51,833 nucleotides of DNA, taken from assembly GCA_964351495.1 (NCBI GenBank), contig CAYGOC010000014.1, positions 1 through 51,833 of the forward strand. Direction: 5' to 3'. This stretch comes from CAYGOC01 sp964351495. Its GTDB lineage: Bacteria > Chlamydiota > Chlamydiia > Chlamydiales > SM23-39. A model generated the notes under the pieces. It made no database searches. It had not been told where the DNA came from and worked only from the letters and a program-made list of their open reading frames with translations. This document shows, in pieces, positions 1-7,784 of this stretch. The number at the start of each line of letters is the position of its first letter. Positions within the stretch are counted from its first letter, which is position 1. The position numbers were made by a program, and so were the translations under genes.

Positions 1-86
1 CGAGTGTTTTTTTTCAGTATGAAGCAAAAGCGGGAAACCAAGTAAAAGAACACTTATTGAGCGCTACGATTGAGTGGGAGTTTTAA
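1..86 (+). CDS. C-terminal end of a probable outer-membrane beta-barrel protein (partial)
   Basis: An open frame enters from the left edge (codons from position 3) and ends at TAA 84-86. The last 27 residues alternate polar and hydrophobic residues and finish ATIEWEF. A terminal aromatic F after an alternating strand is the usual signature of an outer-membrane barrel recognised by the Bam machinery. Its stop overlaps the stop of the convergent MOMP-like gene, so two barrel proteins end on the same four bases. The family cannot be assigned from this short tail; a MOMP-like or autotransporter barrel are both possible. Confidence 0.5.
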   Translation, partial: SVFFQYEAKAGNQVKEHLLSATIEWEF

Positions 87-862
87 AAGCGAATTTCTCC
101 CGAGATAGTAACACCATTTTGGTTTATAAAGCGGGACTCTACTTCAATACTCATAGTCTCTGAAGAAAGAAGCGTGAATCCGAACAAAACACCCCACTTT
201 TTCGTATTTACAGAAGAGGAAGACTCAAATTCTGAGATCATTTCTAAAGAGGGAATGTCTATCATACCCAAAGAAGGTTCAGGGGCTATTTTGGCTTCTA
301 GATAACTAACTCCAAGATAGGGAATAAAAGGGCCGTATTGATAGGCAAGATTCATGGATCCCTGTATTTCTGTATAAAGAAGGGCAAAAGAAGAGATAAT
401 CAAAGCAGGGGTGGTTTTTTCTAAAATGAAATAAGTGGGCCTTTGTTTTGTGGAAAAAAACTTTCCCTCCACTCCTAGAAAAAATCCTTTATTTTTATAT
501 AAAAGAACGCGAGAGCCTATTCCCCAAGAAAACCTTCTAGAAGAAAAAAGCTCATCGTCGAATTGAATTTTAGAAGAGCCTAAAAGGGCATACAGATCCA
601 CTTTATGAAAGAAGCTAGCTGTCAAGGTTGTTCCGTAAGTAGAAAGAGTTACTTTAGAAACTTCTGTTTGATCAGATAAAAATTCCTCTTCAAAAGAGGC
701 ATCATACACATAGTCTGCTAAATATTGAGCCCGTAAAGAAAGGGGAAAATCTTCCTCCCACACAAAGCCACAGCGATACAAAGAAACAAGAGCAGGGTTG
801 CCGGAACTAGTAGCATATAAAAAAAAGGGGAGGATGCAATAAAACAAAAACCTCAAAAACAT
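83..862 (-). CDS. Short MOMP-like outer-membrane porin (259 aa)
   Basis: This is a predicted outer-membrane barrel with an N-terminal signal peptide (residues 1 to about 18). After it comes GNPALVSLYRCGFVWE, which matches the start of mature chlamydial MOMP (GNPAEPSL...G..WEG). The segment LRAQYLADYVYD resembles MOMP's GxYGDYVFDR. The stretch around NLAYQYGPFIPYLGVSY aligns with MOMP's LALSYRLNMFTPYIGVKW, and the end VESRFINQNGVTISGEIRF aligns with VETRLIDERAAHVNAQFRF. At 259 aa it is much shorter than MOMP (about 390 aa), and the mature part has a single cysteine where MOMP has several. The start overlaps the upstream aminotransferase-family gene by 10 nt, so the two are probably co-transcribed. 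Membership of the MOMP family is inferred by eye; pore function is not shown. Confidence 0.7.
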   Translation of the reverse strand: MFLRFLFYCILPFFLYATSSGNPALVSLYRCGFVWEEDFPLSLRAQYLADYVYDASFEEEFLSDQTEVSKVTLSTYGTTLTASFFHKVDLYALLGSSKIQFDDELFSSRRFSWGIGSRVLLYKNKGFFLGVEGKFFSTKQRPTYFILEKTTPALIISSFALLYTEIQGSMNLAYQYGPFIPYLGVSYLEAKIAPEPSLGMIDIPSLEMISEFESSSSVNTKKWGVLFGFTLLSSETMSIEVESRFINQNGVTISGEIRF

Positions 863-1701
863 ACCAAGTTATTTTTGCTGATCTTCTCTTTCCGAATCCA
901 CTCTTTTTTCCGGACATATTCAGTAAAAGCTTGTTGTACTCTTTTTGTTACGCTTCCAGGAGAAAAAGAAAAAGAGTCTACTTTGTGAATGGGGATGATC
1001 TCTTTATTTGTGGCTACTAAAAAAACCTCTTCTATTTCTTCTAGTTCTTCATAAAAAACAGTTCTTTGTTCCACCTTTTCTAAAGAGAGTACAATCTCTC
1101 TTGTAACTCCCGGATAAATTTTAGAAGAAGGGGTGATAAGTTTTCCTTTTTTTACGCAGAAAAGATTAGAGGTAGCACATTCTAAAATCTCCTTTTCTTT
1201 AGAAAGGTATAAGACTTCAAAGATCTCTTTTTTATCTAACTTGGCCCAGATAGCAGGAAAATAGGAAGAGGTTTTATGTTCGGGTAAAAACCGTTCATAA
1301 GAAAAAGTAGCAAGCTCTACTCCTTTTTTATAAAAGGAAGAAGGATAAGGGACGTAAGGAGTAGAAAAAATGGCAATACTGGGCTCTGTTTCCATTTCCA
1401 TAGAAAAAGAGGGGCCTCCCGATAGCACTATTTTTAAAACCCACTCAGAGCTTTCCAAAGAAGAGGAAAGCTTTTTTAAGATAGAATAAAAAGAGGCTTT
1501 TGTAAGAGGGAAGGGAAGATGTAATCTTTTAGCACCTATTTGGAGTCTTTCTAGGTGCTTTTCCCAGTGAAAAGGCTCCTTTTCGTAAGTGCGAATAGTA
1601 GCACAAAGGGCATAGCCTCTTGTGACGCTCAAGTCTAAAATAGGGAAGCGGGCTTCATCCAAAGGAAAATATTTCCCGTTCACAAAAGCAATACCTGACA
1701 T
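853..1701 (-). CDS. Class-IV PLP enzyme (BCAT / D-amino-acid transaminase / aminodeoxychorismate lyase family)
   Basis: A 282-aa soluble enzyme of PLP fold type IV. Visible family marks are the N-terminal VNGKYFPLDEARFPILDLSVTRG, an HKTSSYFPAIWAK segment with the likely PLP lysine, ECATSNLFCVKKGKLITP (counterpart of the EGSSSNxF phosphate-site loop), and YPGVTREIVLSL. I chose ATG at 1701 because GGAG lies about nine bases upstream; the frame is open farther upstream but that part is low-complexity and unlike the family. Members include branched-chain aminotransferase, D-alanine transaminase and PabC (4-amino-4-deoxychorismate lyase in folate synthesis), and sequence reading alone does not separate them. 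It overlaps the MOMP-like gene by 10 nt and is divergent from the histone gene. Confidence 0.75.
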   Translation of the reverse strand: MSGIAFVNGKYFPLDEARFPILDLSVTRGYALCATIRTYEKEPFHWEKHLERLQIGAKRLHLPFPLTKASFYSILKKLSSSLESSEWVLKIVLSGGPSFSMEMETEPSIAIFSTPYVPYPSSFYKKGVELATFSYERFLPEHKTSSYFPAIWAKLDKKEIFEVLYLSKEKEILECATSNLFCVKKGKLITPSSKIYPGVTREIVLSLEKVEQRTVFYEELEEIEEVFLVATNKEIIPIHKVDSFSFSPGSVTKRVQQAFTEYVRKKEWIRKEKISKNNLVCF

Positions 1702-1805
1702 AAAAAAACTCCTTTTTTGCATTGTAACAGAAAAAAAGGCTTTTTTTTTCATAAAAAAGATTGCGCATTTAACCAAAAAATTACTATGAGGAAAAAAGGA
1801 CAAGT

Positions 1806-1810
1806 AGGAG
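1806..1810 (+). promoter_or_regulatory. Ribosome binding site of the histone-like gene
   Basis: AGGAG lies nine bases before the ATG at 1820 and fixes the start of the Hc1-like gene. The purine-rich leader continues as GAGAGA up to the start codon. Confidence 0.6.
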
Positions 1811-1819
1811 AGAGAGAAA

Positions 1820-2080
1820 ATGGCCTTTAAAGAAACTTTGGAAAAGTTAAACCAGCAGCTGGAAAGTTTATCGAGCGACTTACAAAAAGTATCTAAAGGG
1901 AACAAGGCTGCTTCGCAAAGAGTTAGAACAGGAACCTTGAAGTTAGAGAAAGTGGGAAAACAATTTAGAAAAGAGTCTCTTCATTTAGAAAAAAGTGGAA
2001 AATTTGGGAAATTAAAAAAAACAAGTCCTACTTTTATCCAAAAAGTAAAACAAAAAATAAATAGAGCCAAAAAAAGCTAA
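1820..2080 (+). CDS. hctA: Histone H1-like DNA-binding protein Hc1
   Basis: This is an 86-aa basic protein. Its N-terminal part (about residues 1-60) matches chlamydial Hc1 closely: GNKAASQRVRTGTLKLEKV and RKESLHLEKSG against GNKAAAQRVRTDSIKLEKV and RKESIKAEKSG in C. trachomatis. Hc1 compacts the nucleoid when reticulate bodies turn into elementary bodies. The Lys/Ala-rich C-terminal tail of the C. trachomatis protein (about 125 aa in all) is nearly absent; only a short lysine-rich end (KVKQKINRAKKS) remains. The next gene is rlmD, the same neighbour as in Chlamydia. Expression is expected late in the cycle from knowledge of the family; I could not assign a firm promoter. Confidence 0.88.
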   Translation: MAFKETLEKLNQQLESLSSDLQKVSKGNKAASQRVRTGTLKLEKVGKQFRKESLHLEKSGKFGKLKKTSPTFIQKVKQKINRAKKS

Positions 2081-2100
2081 AAGCTTCTCTTTTTTTTTCT
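2074..2100 (+). terminator. Possible weak intrinsic terminator after hctA
   Basis: A short inverted repeat (AAGCT, three bases, AGCTT) overlaps the stop codon region and is followed, after CTC, by a run of nine T. The stem is only five base pairs, so terminator activity is uncertain. It lies between hctA and rlmD, which has no obvious ribosome binding site of its own. Confidence 0.3.
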
Positions 2101-2122
2101 TTCTCTGTATCATCTTCCCTCT

Positions 2123-3493
2123 ATGGAAGAAAAACTTTTTATTGAATCCTTCTCCAAAAAAGGGTGGGGGGTTGCTTATTTGGAAAAAACGAAGGTAGAG
2201 ATTCCTCATGCTTTAGAGGGGGATCTGGTTTTGGCCAAGGTTTCTAGAAAAAGAAAAAGCAAAAGAAAGGGGCGTCTTTTACAGGTAGTAAACCCTTCTC
2301 CTAAAAGGGTAGAGCCTAAGTGTTCTCATACTAAGATTTGTGGAGGGTGTCTTTGGCAAGAATATGCATATCCTTCCCAGCTAGAGGAAAAAGAGAAGTG
2401 GATCCAAAAAAACTTTCAAGCAATGATCTTGCAAGGGGCAGAGCTATTTCCTGTAGTTCCTTGTGAAGATCCTTGGCATTATCGCAATAAGATGGAGTTT
2501 TCTTTTTCCCAAAATGGAGCCAAAACAAAATTTTTAGGACTCATGATAGCGGGTGCAAATCAATATGTATTTAATATAGAGACCTGTTTTTTAGCTCCTT
2601 TGTGGTTTTCTACAGTGCTACAAAAAACCAGAAGCTGGTGGGAGAGCTCTTCTCTTTTAGCGTTTCACGCGATAAAACAAGAGGGGCATTTAATGAACCT
2701 TACCCTTAGGGAAGGAAGAAATACACAAGAAAAGATGGTTTTACTGACCACCCTGTATACGGAAGATCCTGTTGTAGAAAAAGAGGTGAGCTCTTTTGTA
2801 GAAAAGATTCAAGCGCTTTTTACAAAAGAAGAGGACCTCTCTATTTTGTGGCTACAAAAAAAACAGGAAAAAGGGATTCCTACGCAAACCCTTTCTAAAA
2901 AGATGGTGGGTAAAGGCTATATTTTTGAGACCTTTTTTCTTTTGGGGAAAAAGATTTCTATGAAAGTAAGTCCTACTTCTTTTTGTCAGCCTAATACACT
3001 GCAAGCGCAAAAACTGTATGAAAAGGCGTTTTCTCTTTTAAACTTGCAAAAAGATGAGGTTGTATACGACCTGTATTCCGGGAGTGGATCTTTGGCTATG
3101 ATAGCCTCCTTCTTTGCAAAAAAGGTGTATGCAATAGAGCAAAACCCCTCTTCTGTAGAAGATGCTTTGGAGAATATACACTACAATCAGATTGAAAATG
3201 TGGAGATAATAGGGGGAGATGTAAAAGAGTCTCTTACCAAAATACAAGAGCGACCAGACGCTATAATTGTAGATCCACCAAGAGCAGGTCTTAGCAGGGA
3301 GGCTCTCTTACAGATCATCGCTTTAAAGCCGAAAAAAATGGTGTACATATCGTGTAATCCCGACACTCAATTAGAAGATGTACAAGAGTTAATTCAGCAC
3401 GGTTATAAGGTAGCATCTATTGCCCCTTTTGATCAGTTTCCTCACACGTTTCACTTAGAAAATGTCCTTCTTTTACAGAGGAAGAGCGGATAG
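2123..3493 (+). CDS. rlmD: 23S rRNA (uracil-C5)-methyltransferase, RlmD/RumA family
   Basis: A 456-aa cytoplasmic SAM-dependent RNA methyltransferase. In order: an N-terminal TRAM-like domain (residues 1-60), an iron-sulfur cysteine cluster CSHTKICGGC near residue 66, a FCQPNT motif, a SAM-binding DLYSGSG motif near residue 316, VDPPRAGL, and SCNP near residue 410 carrying the catalytic cysteine. The family methylates U1939 (RlmD) or U747 (RlmC) of 23S rRNA, or U54 of tRNA (TrmA); the Fe-S cluster and TRAM domain favour RlmD. No convincing ribosome binding site precedes ATG 2123. The 3' end overlaps the convergent unknown gene by 77 nt. Confidence 0.88.
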   Translation: MEEKLFIESFSKKGWGVAYLEKTKVEIPHALEGDLVLAKVSRKRKSKRKGRLLQVVNPSPKRVEPKCSHTKICGGCLWQEYAYPSQLEEKEKWIQKNFQAMILQGAELFPVVPCEDPWHYRNKMEFSFSQNGAKTKFLGLMIAGANQYVFNIETCFLAPLWFSTVLQKTRSWWESSSLLAFHAIKQEGHLMNLTLREGRNTQEKMVLLTTLYTEDPVVEKEVSSFVEKIQALFTKEEDLSILWLQKKQEKGIPTQTLSKKMVGKGYIFETFFLLGKKISMKVSPTSFCQPNTLQAQKLYEKAFSLLNLQKDEVVYDLYSGSGSLAMIASFFAKKVYAIEQNPSSVEDALENIHYNQIENVEIIGGDVKESLTKIQERPDAIIVDPPRAGLSREALLQIIALKPKKMVYISCNPDTQLEDVQELIQHGYKVASIAPFDQFPHTFHLENVLLLQRKSG

Positions 3494-4229
3494 AAAAAAT
3501 AACAAAAGAAGCATCTTCTCTTTCCACCTTTTTTTTAAAGACACCGTAGAAAGAGAAGGTTTTTTCACAATATTGTACTATTTCTTTTTTTACTTCAGGG
3601 AAGGGGAAAATTTCTAACGTTTCGTGTTCTCGGAAAAAAAAGGCGTATTTTACCTGTAAGATCATGGGGAAGTTTTTTTCTAACATCCGGAAAGCCTTTT
3701 TTGAAAAAGAGCCTTCTAGGATTTGACAAGAGCCCGTTTTTTGTATCGTTCTTTTTAAAAAGGAAAGGTACTCTTTTTCTCCAAAAGCAGGATCGGGAAC
3801 CGATCTTTTTTCTCTATCCAAGGGAGTTATAAAAGAGCCCGCCTCTGTACAAGGAAAAGAGGGAGTTCCTTCTGGATTTTTGGGCCATATAAGTTCTCCT
3901 TCAAAGTCTTTGGGAAAGATGATTTTTTCTTGTAGGGTAGGAAATAGGGGAGTTTTTGTTTGTGGATGGAGCGGAAACTGGGCCCTTTCCCCTCCTTTTT
4001 CGTGTAAAAGAAAAAGATAAAAAATTTTTTTACCTTTTAAAGATCCGTAGTAAAAATGGGTGTTACCATGCGGTTTTATGCCAAAATCGAGATTTCCTGT
4101 TTTGGTTTTTACGGTATGGACTATATGCGGCTTTCCATCTTTACCTTGTAAAAGTCCTAAAGGTCTTCCTTTTTCTGTGAAAAGGAGAACTTTCAAAGAA
4201 ACGTAAGAAGCGCTTTTAGAAATAGTCAT
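3417..4229 (-). CDS. Unknown protein, 270 aa
   Basis: I do not recognise this protein. It has no signal peptide or membrane segment. The N-terminal half is rich in short beta-like strands with many K, G, P and F residues. The middle has TEAGSFITPLDREKR followed by a helical part, and the C-terminus is polar. It sits between rlmD and yajC, adjacent genes in Chlamydia as I recall, so it may be an insertion or a chlamydial unknown. It overlaps the rlmD 3' end by 77 nt in the opposite direction. The length of the open frame and its coherent composition support a real gene; no clear ribosome binding site precedes ATG 4229. Confidence 0.6.
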   Translation of the reverse strand: MTISKSASYVSLKVLLFTEKGRPLGLLQGKDGKPHIVHTVKTKTGNLDFGIKPHGNTHFYYGSLKGKKIFYLFLLHEKGGERAQFPLHPQTKTPLFPTLQEKIIFPKDFEGELIWPKNPEGTPSFPCTEAGSFITPLDREKRSVPDPAFGEKEYLSFLKRTIQKTGSCQILEGSFSKKAFRMLEKNFPMILQVKYAFFFREHETLEIFPFPEVKKEIVQYCEKTFSFYGVFKKKVEREDASFVIFSIRSSSVKEGHFLSETCEETDQKGQ

Positions 4230-4375
4230 AAAGTTTTTTTTAGGGAGATCTTATGTTCTTTTTCTTTTTAAGTCATGCAAGAACAATAAAAAAATAAATT
4301 GAAAATAGGGGAGGGCTTTGAGTTGCTTTTTTTATCTAAAACAGGTAAGCTCTATAGGAAAATGAGGTTTTTTAT

Positions 4376-4732
4376 ATGAAAAAAATATTTACTATGTTGG
4401 CCCTTTTGGGTAGTTCTTCTTTATTTGCAGACAGTGGACAAGCTTCTCAGACAAACTTTACTTCTCTTTTAGTTTGGGTAGGTTTTGCTATTTTCTTTTT
4501 CTATTTTATCCTATATCGTCCGGAGCAAAAACGTAGAAAGAAAGCTCTTCAGATGCGTGCTTCTATGAAAAAAGGAGATAAGGTGACAGCAATGGGAATT
4601 GTGGGCGTTATATCTCAAGTAAAGGAAGATACCGTTATTTTGAAGATGGTAGATGGGGCTAAAGTAGAGATGTTAAAGGGAGCCATTACAGAAATTACTT
4701 CTGTAGATTCAGATACTGCAACTGCCTCTTAA
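4376..4732 (+). CDS. yajC: Preprotein translocase accessory subunit YajC
   Basis: A 118-aa inner-membrane protein of the SecDF-YajC complex, which assists Sec-dependent export. It has a signal-like N-terminus, one strong membrane segment (about residues 30-47), the family motif LYRPEQKRRKKA right after it, then the cytoplasmic beta domain KKGDKVTAMGIVGVI...VEM with the expected GD.V...GG-like pattern. Length is typical. GAGG at 4364-4367 is eight bases before ATG and supports the start. Downstream is a hairpin and then the convergent coiled-coil gene. Confidence 0.9.
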   Translation: MKKIFTMLALLGSSSLFADSGQASQTNFTSLLVWVGFAIFFFYFILYRPEQKRRKKALQMRASMKKGDKVTAMGIVGVISQVKEDTVILKMVDGAKVEMLKGAITEITSVDSDTATAS

Positions 4733-4741
4733 AGGAAGTCA

Positions 4742-4777
4742 CGAAACCTCCCCATGACTAAAGTCAGGGGATTTTCG
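4742..4777 (-). repeat. IS200/IS605-like right-end hairpin, copy 1 (also a possible bidirectional terminator)
   Basis: Read on the minus strand the core is AATCCCCTGACTTTA then GTCAT then GGGGAGGTT (29 nt, 4745-4773). It folds as CCCC/GGGG plus TGACT/AGTCA with one bulged base and a two-base loop; flanking CGAAA/TTTCG can extend the stem. A second copy at 28060-28088 agrees at 25 of 29 positions. Hairpins of this form followed by GGTT(C) are typical of right ends of IS200/IS605-family elements carrying tnpB, where they form part of the omega RNA. No tnpA or tnpB is present in the window. It lies between two convergent genes (yajC and the coiled-coil gene), so it may now act as a terminator. 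Confidence 0.5.
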
Positions 4778-4787
4778 TCTCAGTGTC

Positions 4788-7583
4788 TTATTCATATTCT
4801 TCGCCTGAGACTTCTGATGAGGATCCAAGACTATTATCAGAGGGCTCATCAAGTTTAGGGGATTCGGTTACCCTCTTGAGAGATCCTAAGAGCGCCTTTT
4901 GCTCCTCAATTTCTAGACCCTTGAAACCTTGTAAGAGTGCATCGTCTGAGATAGCATTTTCTCCCTGTAAAGCTTTAAGAGATGTCAATAGAGTTTGCAC
5001 TCTTAAAGAAGCTCTTCCTATTTCTGCCAAAAACTCTGCTAGTTCTTCAGATTCAAAGTATTTAGCAACTAAGGGGTTTTGAGGGTTGTTGTCTAACATC
5101 TTTATATAGGGCAGTGCTGTACCCTTTGTTTTTTGTGTAGCATTGATTAACTCAGTTCGAAGTTGCCTATTTTCTATTAGTAGTTCTTTTTGTTCTTCTT
5201 CGATTCTTTGTAAAGCTCTTGCTTGCTCGGATCTGGTTTCTTCTAGTTCTCGTATTTTTGATAGTAGCCGGTTTTGTACTCTTTCAGCTTCTCCTTGTGA
5301 ATCACTTAGGGCTTCTTGATGAGTTTTTTCTTGGGTTTTAAGCTCTTTTTTTAAGGCTTCTATTTCTTTGTTTAAAGAGGCAATATTCTCTTGTTTTATC
5401 TCAATAAGCACTTCTTTGTCTTGTAGGGCTATTCGAAGCTTAGGAATATTCTTATTTTCGTTTTCTAAATACCGAATTCTTTCTGTTTGTTGGCTTATTG
5501 TGCTTTTTAATTCTTCAATTTTTTCGTCCAGAATAGAAATTTGGTTTATTAGGTCTTCTTTTGTATTTTTTAAGTTTTGTTGAGTTTGTATTAATTTTCC
5601 TTTTCCTTGTCTTACATTAGCAAGCTCTTCTCGTAGAGCTTGTATATCCGCTTTCAGAGTGGTATTTTCCTCAGAGTTGGACTCTATTTGTTTTTGGGAT
5701 GTTTCTTGTAGTTGACTTTGTAATTTTTTAATTTGTTCTTGAAGCTGGGATATAAGAGTATCTTTTTCTTTTAGACTTCTTCCATAAGTGGTGAGGTTGC
5801 CTTTTAGAGATTCTAAGCTTTTTTTAGCAATTAATAGAGAATTTTTATTCGTATCAAGAGCTCTTGTTTTTTCTTCTACAGCTTTTTGAGCCTCTTGTAA
5901 TGCAGACTCAGAGATTGCAAATTTTCCTTTTAGATCGGCTATTTCTTGTTGGAGCTGCTCTATGAGAGTTTGTTTTTGTTGGTTTTCTTGCGTAGTCTTT
6001 TGTAAGTCTTTTGTAATAGATGTAAGCTCTTCTTGTTTTTCTAGGAGAAGGGTACTGCTCTTTTGAAGAGTGGTGTTATTTTTTTGTAGGTCAGAGCTTG
6101 CTTTGTCCTTCTCAGAAGAAAGCTCTTGTAGTCTATTTTGTAAATCTCCGATTTGTTTTTGAAGCCGGGTTATAAGAGCTTCTTGTTCCTGCGTGTTCTG
6201 TTGAGCATTTCTTAGATCTGTTTGTGCTGTAGCAAGAGCTCTTGTTTTTTCTTGTAGGGCTACTGTATTTTTTCGCAGGGTTTCTTCCGAGTGGGCATCA
6301 GAGGTTTGAAGCTTTCTTTGTAGATCGGCTATTTCTTGTTGGAGCTGCTCTATGAGAGTTTGTTTTTGTTGGTTTTCTTGCGTAGTCTTTTGTAAGTCTT
6401 TTGTAATAGATGTAAGCTCTTCTTGTTTTTCTAGGAGAAGGGTACTGCTCTTTTGAAGAGTGGTGTTATTTTTTTGTAGGTCAGAGCTTGCTTTGTCCTT
6501 CTCAGAAGAAAGCTCTTGTAGTCTATTTTGTAAATCTCCGATTTGTTTTTGAAGCCGGGTTATAAGAGCTTCTTGTTCCTGCGTGTTCTGTTGAGCATTT
6601 CTTAGATCTGTTTGTGCTGTAGCAAGAGCTCTTGTTTTTTCTTGTAGGGCTACTGTATTTTTTCGCAGGGTTTCTTGGGAGTGGGCATCAGAGGTTTGAA
6701 GCTTTTTTTGTAGATCGGCTATTTCTTTTTGGAGGCGCTGATTCAGCTCTTGGTTTTCTAGAAGTTCTCTTTCAGCTCTTGTAAGTCTCTCTTGAGCCTC
6801 TTGTAAAGCTCTTTCTACTTTACGTAATTGTTGGTTTTTCTTCTCTACGGTTTCACGAGCTTGTTCTAGCTGGGGAATAAGAGTTTCTACTTGTGTATGT
6901 AAAACCCGAATCTTTTGTCCAAGAGTGTCTAGAAGATCCCGGTTTTCTTTTTTAGCCCCTTCCAGCTGTTCGTGAGCATTTCTTAGATCTGTTTGTGCTT
7001 TAGTAAGCTCTTTTGTTTTTTCTTGTAGTTCTGTTTGGGCTCTTTTGAGTTCGGAGGTTAGATGTTTTTTTTCTTGAGAGACTTCAAAAAATCTAACTTG
7101 TAAATACTCTAGGCTTTCGTCTTGTTCACGTATACTATCTTGTAGGCCAAGTAGGTCTTTTTCTCTATCTGCTAAAGCTCTTCTTAAGGCTTCATTTTCG
7201 TAAGAAAATTCCCGAAAAGGGGGTTCCTGGACAGGATAGGTAAAGCTATGAGGGGGGGCTTCCGAGGAGCAATACCCTCTAGCGGGCCCACTTGGAGCGC
7301 TTTCTCTATAAGAGGCTTTTTCAAAATGGGGTCTCTCCTCTCTACTTAAGGAGAAGATAGCGTCCCATAGATGCTGGATTTTATCAGAGCCTCGATCAAC
7401 AAGAATCGTTCTAAAAGAATCTTTTGTAATAACTTGGAGGTATCTTTTTCCAGATAATATCCCTGCTTGAACGGTAGCATCTTGCAAATCAAGATCTTGT
7501 AAAAGCTCTTGCTTTGCTCTTTCTGCCGCAGAATTGGTTGGGACAGAGTTGCGCCTCAAGTTATTATATAAAAACGAGCTCAT
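4788..7583 (-). CDS. Large coiled-coil protein, 931 aa, with duplicated internal segment
   Basis: No enzyme domain is recognised. Residues 1 to about 110 form a non-coiled head. Residues from about 125 to 820 are almost continuous Glu/Lys/Gln/Leu-rich coiled coil (patterns such as LQKQIGDLQNRLQELSSEKD). A C-terminal domain (about 830-931) follows and ends in an acidic serine-rich tail (SSEVSGEEYE). Within the coil a 130-residue block is present twice in tandem, almost unchanged. There is no signal peptide or membrane segment. The start has no Shine-Dalgarno sequence and follows a very AT-rich leader with a predicted promoter. Long coiled-coil proteins are common among chlamydial secreted or structural proteins, but a role here is inference only. 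Confidence 0.85.
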   Translation of the reverse strand: MSSFLYNNLRRNSVPTNSAAERAKQELLQDLDLQDATVQAGILSGKRYLQVITKDSFRTILVDRGSDKIQHLWDAIFSLSREERPHFEKASYRESAPSGPARGYCSSEAPPHSFTYPVQEPPFREFSYENEALRRALADREKDLLGLQDSIREQDESLEYLQVRFFEVSQEKKHLTSELKRAQTELQEKTKELTKAQTDLRNAHEQLEGAKKENRDLLDTLGQKIRVLHTQVETLIPQLEQARETVEKKNQQLRKVERALQEAQERLTRAERELLENQELNQRLQKEIADLQKKLQTSDAHSQETLRKNTVALQEKTRALATAQTDLRNAQQNTQEQEALITRLQKQIGDLQNRLQELSSEKDKASSDLQKNNTTLQKSSTLLLEKQEELTSITKDLQKTTQENQQKQTLIEQLQQEIADLQRKLQTSDAHSEETLRKNTVALQEKTRALATAQTDLRNAQQNTQEQEALITRLQKQIGDLQNRLQELSSEKDKASSDLQKNNTTLQKSSTLLLEKQEELTSITKDLQKTTQENQQKQTLIEQLQQEIADLKGKFAISESALQEAQKAVEEKTRALDTNKNSLLIAKKSLESLKGNLTTYGRSLKEKDTLISQLQEQIKKLQSQLQETSQKQIESNSEENTTLKADIQALREELANVRQGKGKLIQTQQNLKNTKEDLINQISILDEKIEELKSTISQQTERIRYLENENKNIPKLRIALQDKEVLIEIKQENIASLNKEIEALKKELKTQEKTHQEALSDSQGEAERVQNRLLSKIRELEETRSEQARALQRIEEEQKELLIENRQLRTELINATQKTKGTALPYIKMLDNNPQNPLVAKYFESEELAEFLAEIGRASLRVQTLLTSLKALQGENAISDDALLQGFKGLEIEEQKALLGSLKRVTESPKLDEPSDNSLGSSSEVSGEEYE
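5931..6710 (-). repeat. Tandem direct repeat, 2 x 390 bp, inside the coiled-coil gene
   Basis: Copy A spans 5931-6320 and copy B 6321-6710. By direct reading they differ at three positions: CC against GG in the segment before GAGTGGGCATCAG, and one C/T near the repeat boundary. A partial third copy starts at 6711 but diverges after about 20 bases. The unit is exactly 130 codons, so the reading frame is kept. The near-identity implies a very recent duplication or ongoing gene conversion. Confidence 0.95.
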
Positions 7584-7618
7584 AGTTATATTTTAGTTTA
7601 TTATTATAAATAAGATAT

Positions 7619-7647
7619 ATTATATCAGGTTTTGAAATAAAATTAAA
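7619..7647 (-). promoter_or_regulatory. Predicted promoter of the coiled-coil gene
   Basis: On the minus strand TTTAAT (7642-7647) and TATAAT (7619-7624) are separated by exactly 17 bp. The leader to ATG 7583 is about 30 nt, AT-rich and without a Shine-Dalgarno sequence. The arrangement resembles the predicted promoters before the genes at 13344, 27250 and 39549. Confidence 0.5.
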
Positions 7648-7784
7648 GTTTATTTTTTAAAAAACAAGTTAGGAGGGGGTTTATTTGTTAATTAACTGGT
7701 TTTTAATGAGTTAAGTTTAAATAAAGAAGATCTCTTGGAAGGAAAAGCGAAATACAGTATCGTAAAGGAAAACAAGTAATAGTT

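Noticed and set aside
4783..5082. Plus-strand Ser-rich frame of 99 aa
   Set aside because: It is the antisense image of the coiled-coil gene's acidic serine-rich C-terminus; no ribosome binding site.
5931..6710. CRISPR-like repeat array
   Set aside because: The repetition is two 390-bp in-frame coding copies, not short repeats with unique spacers; no cas gene is present.
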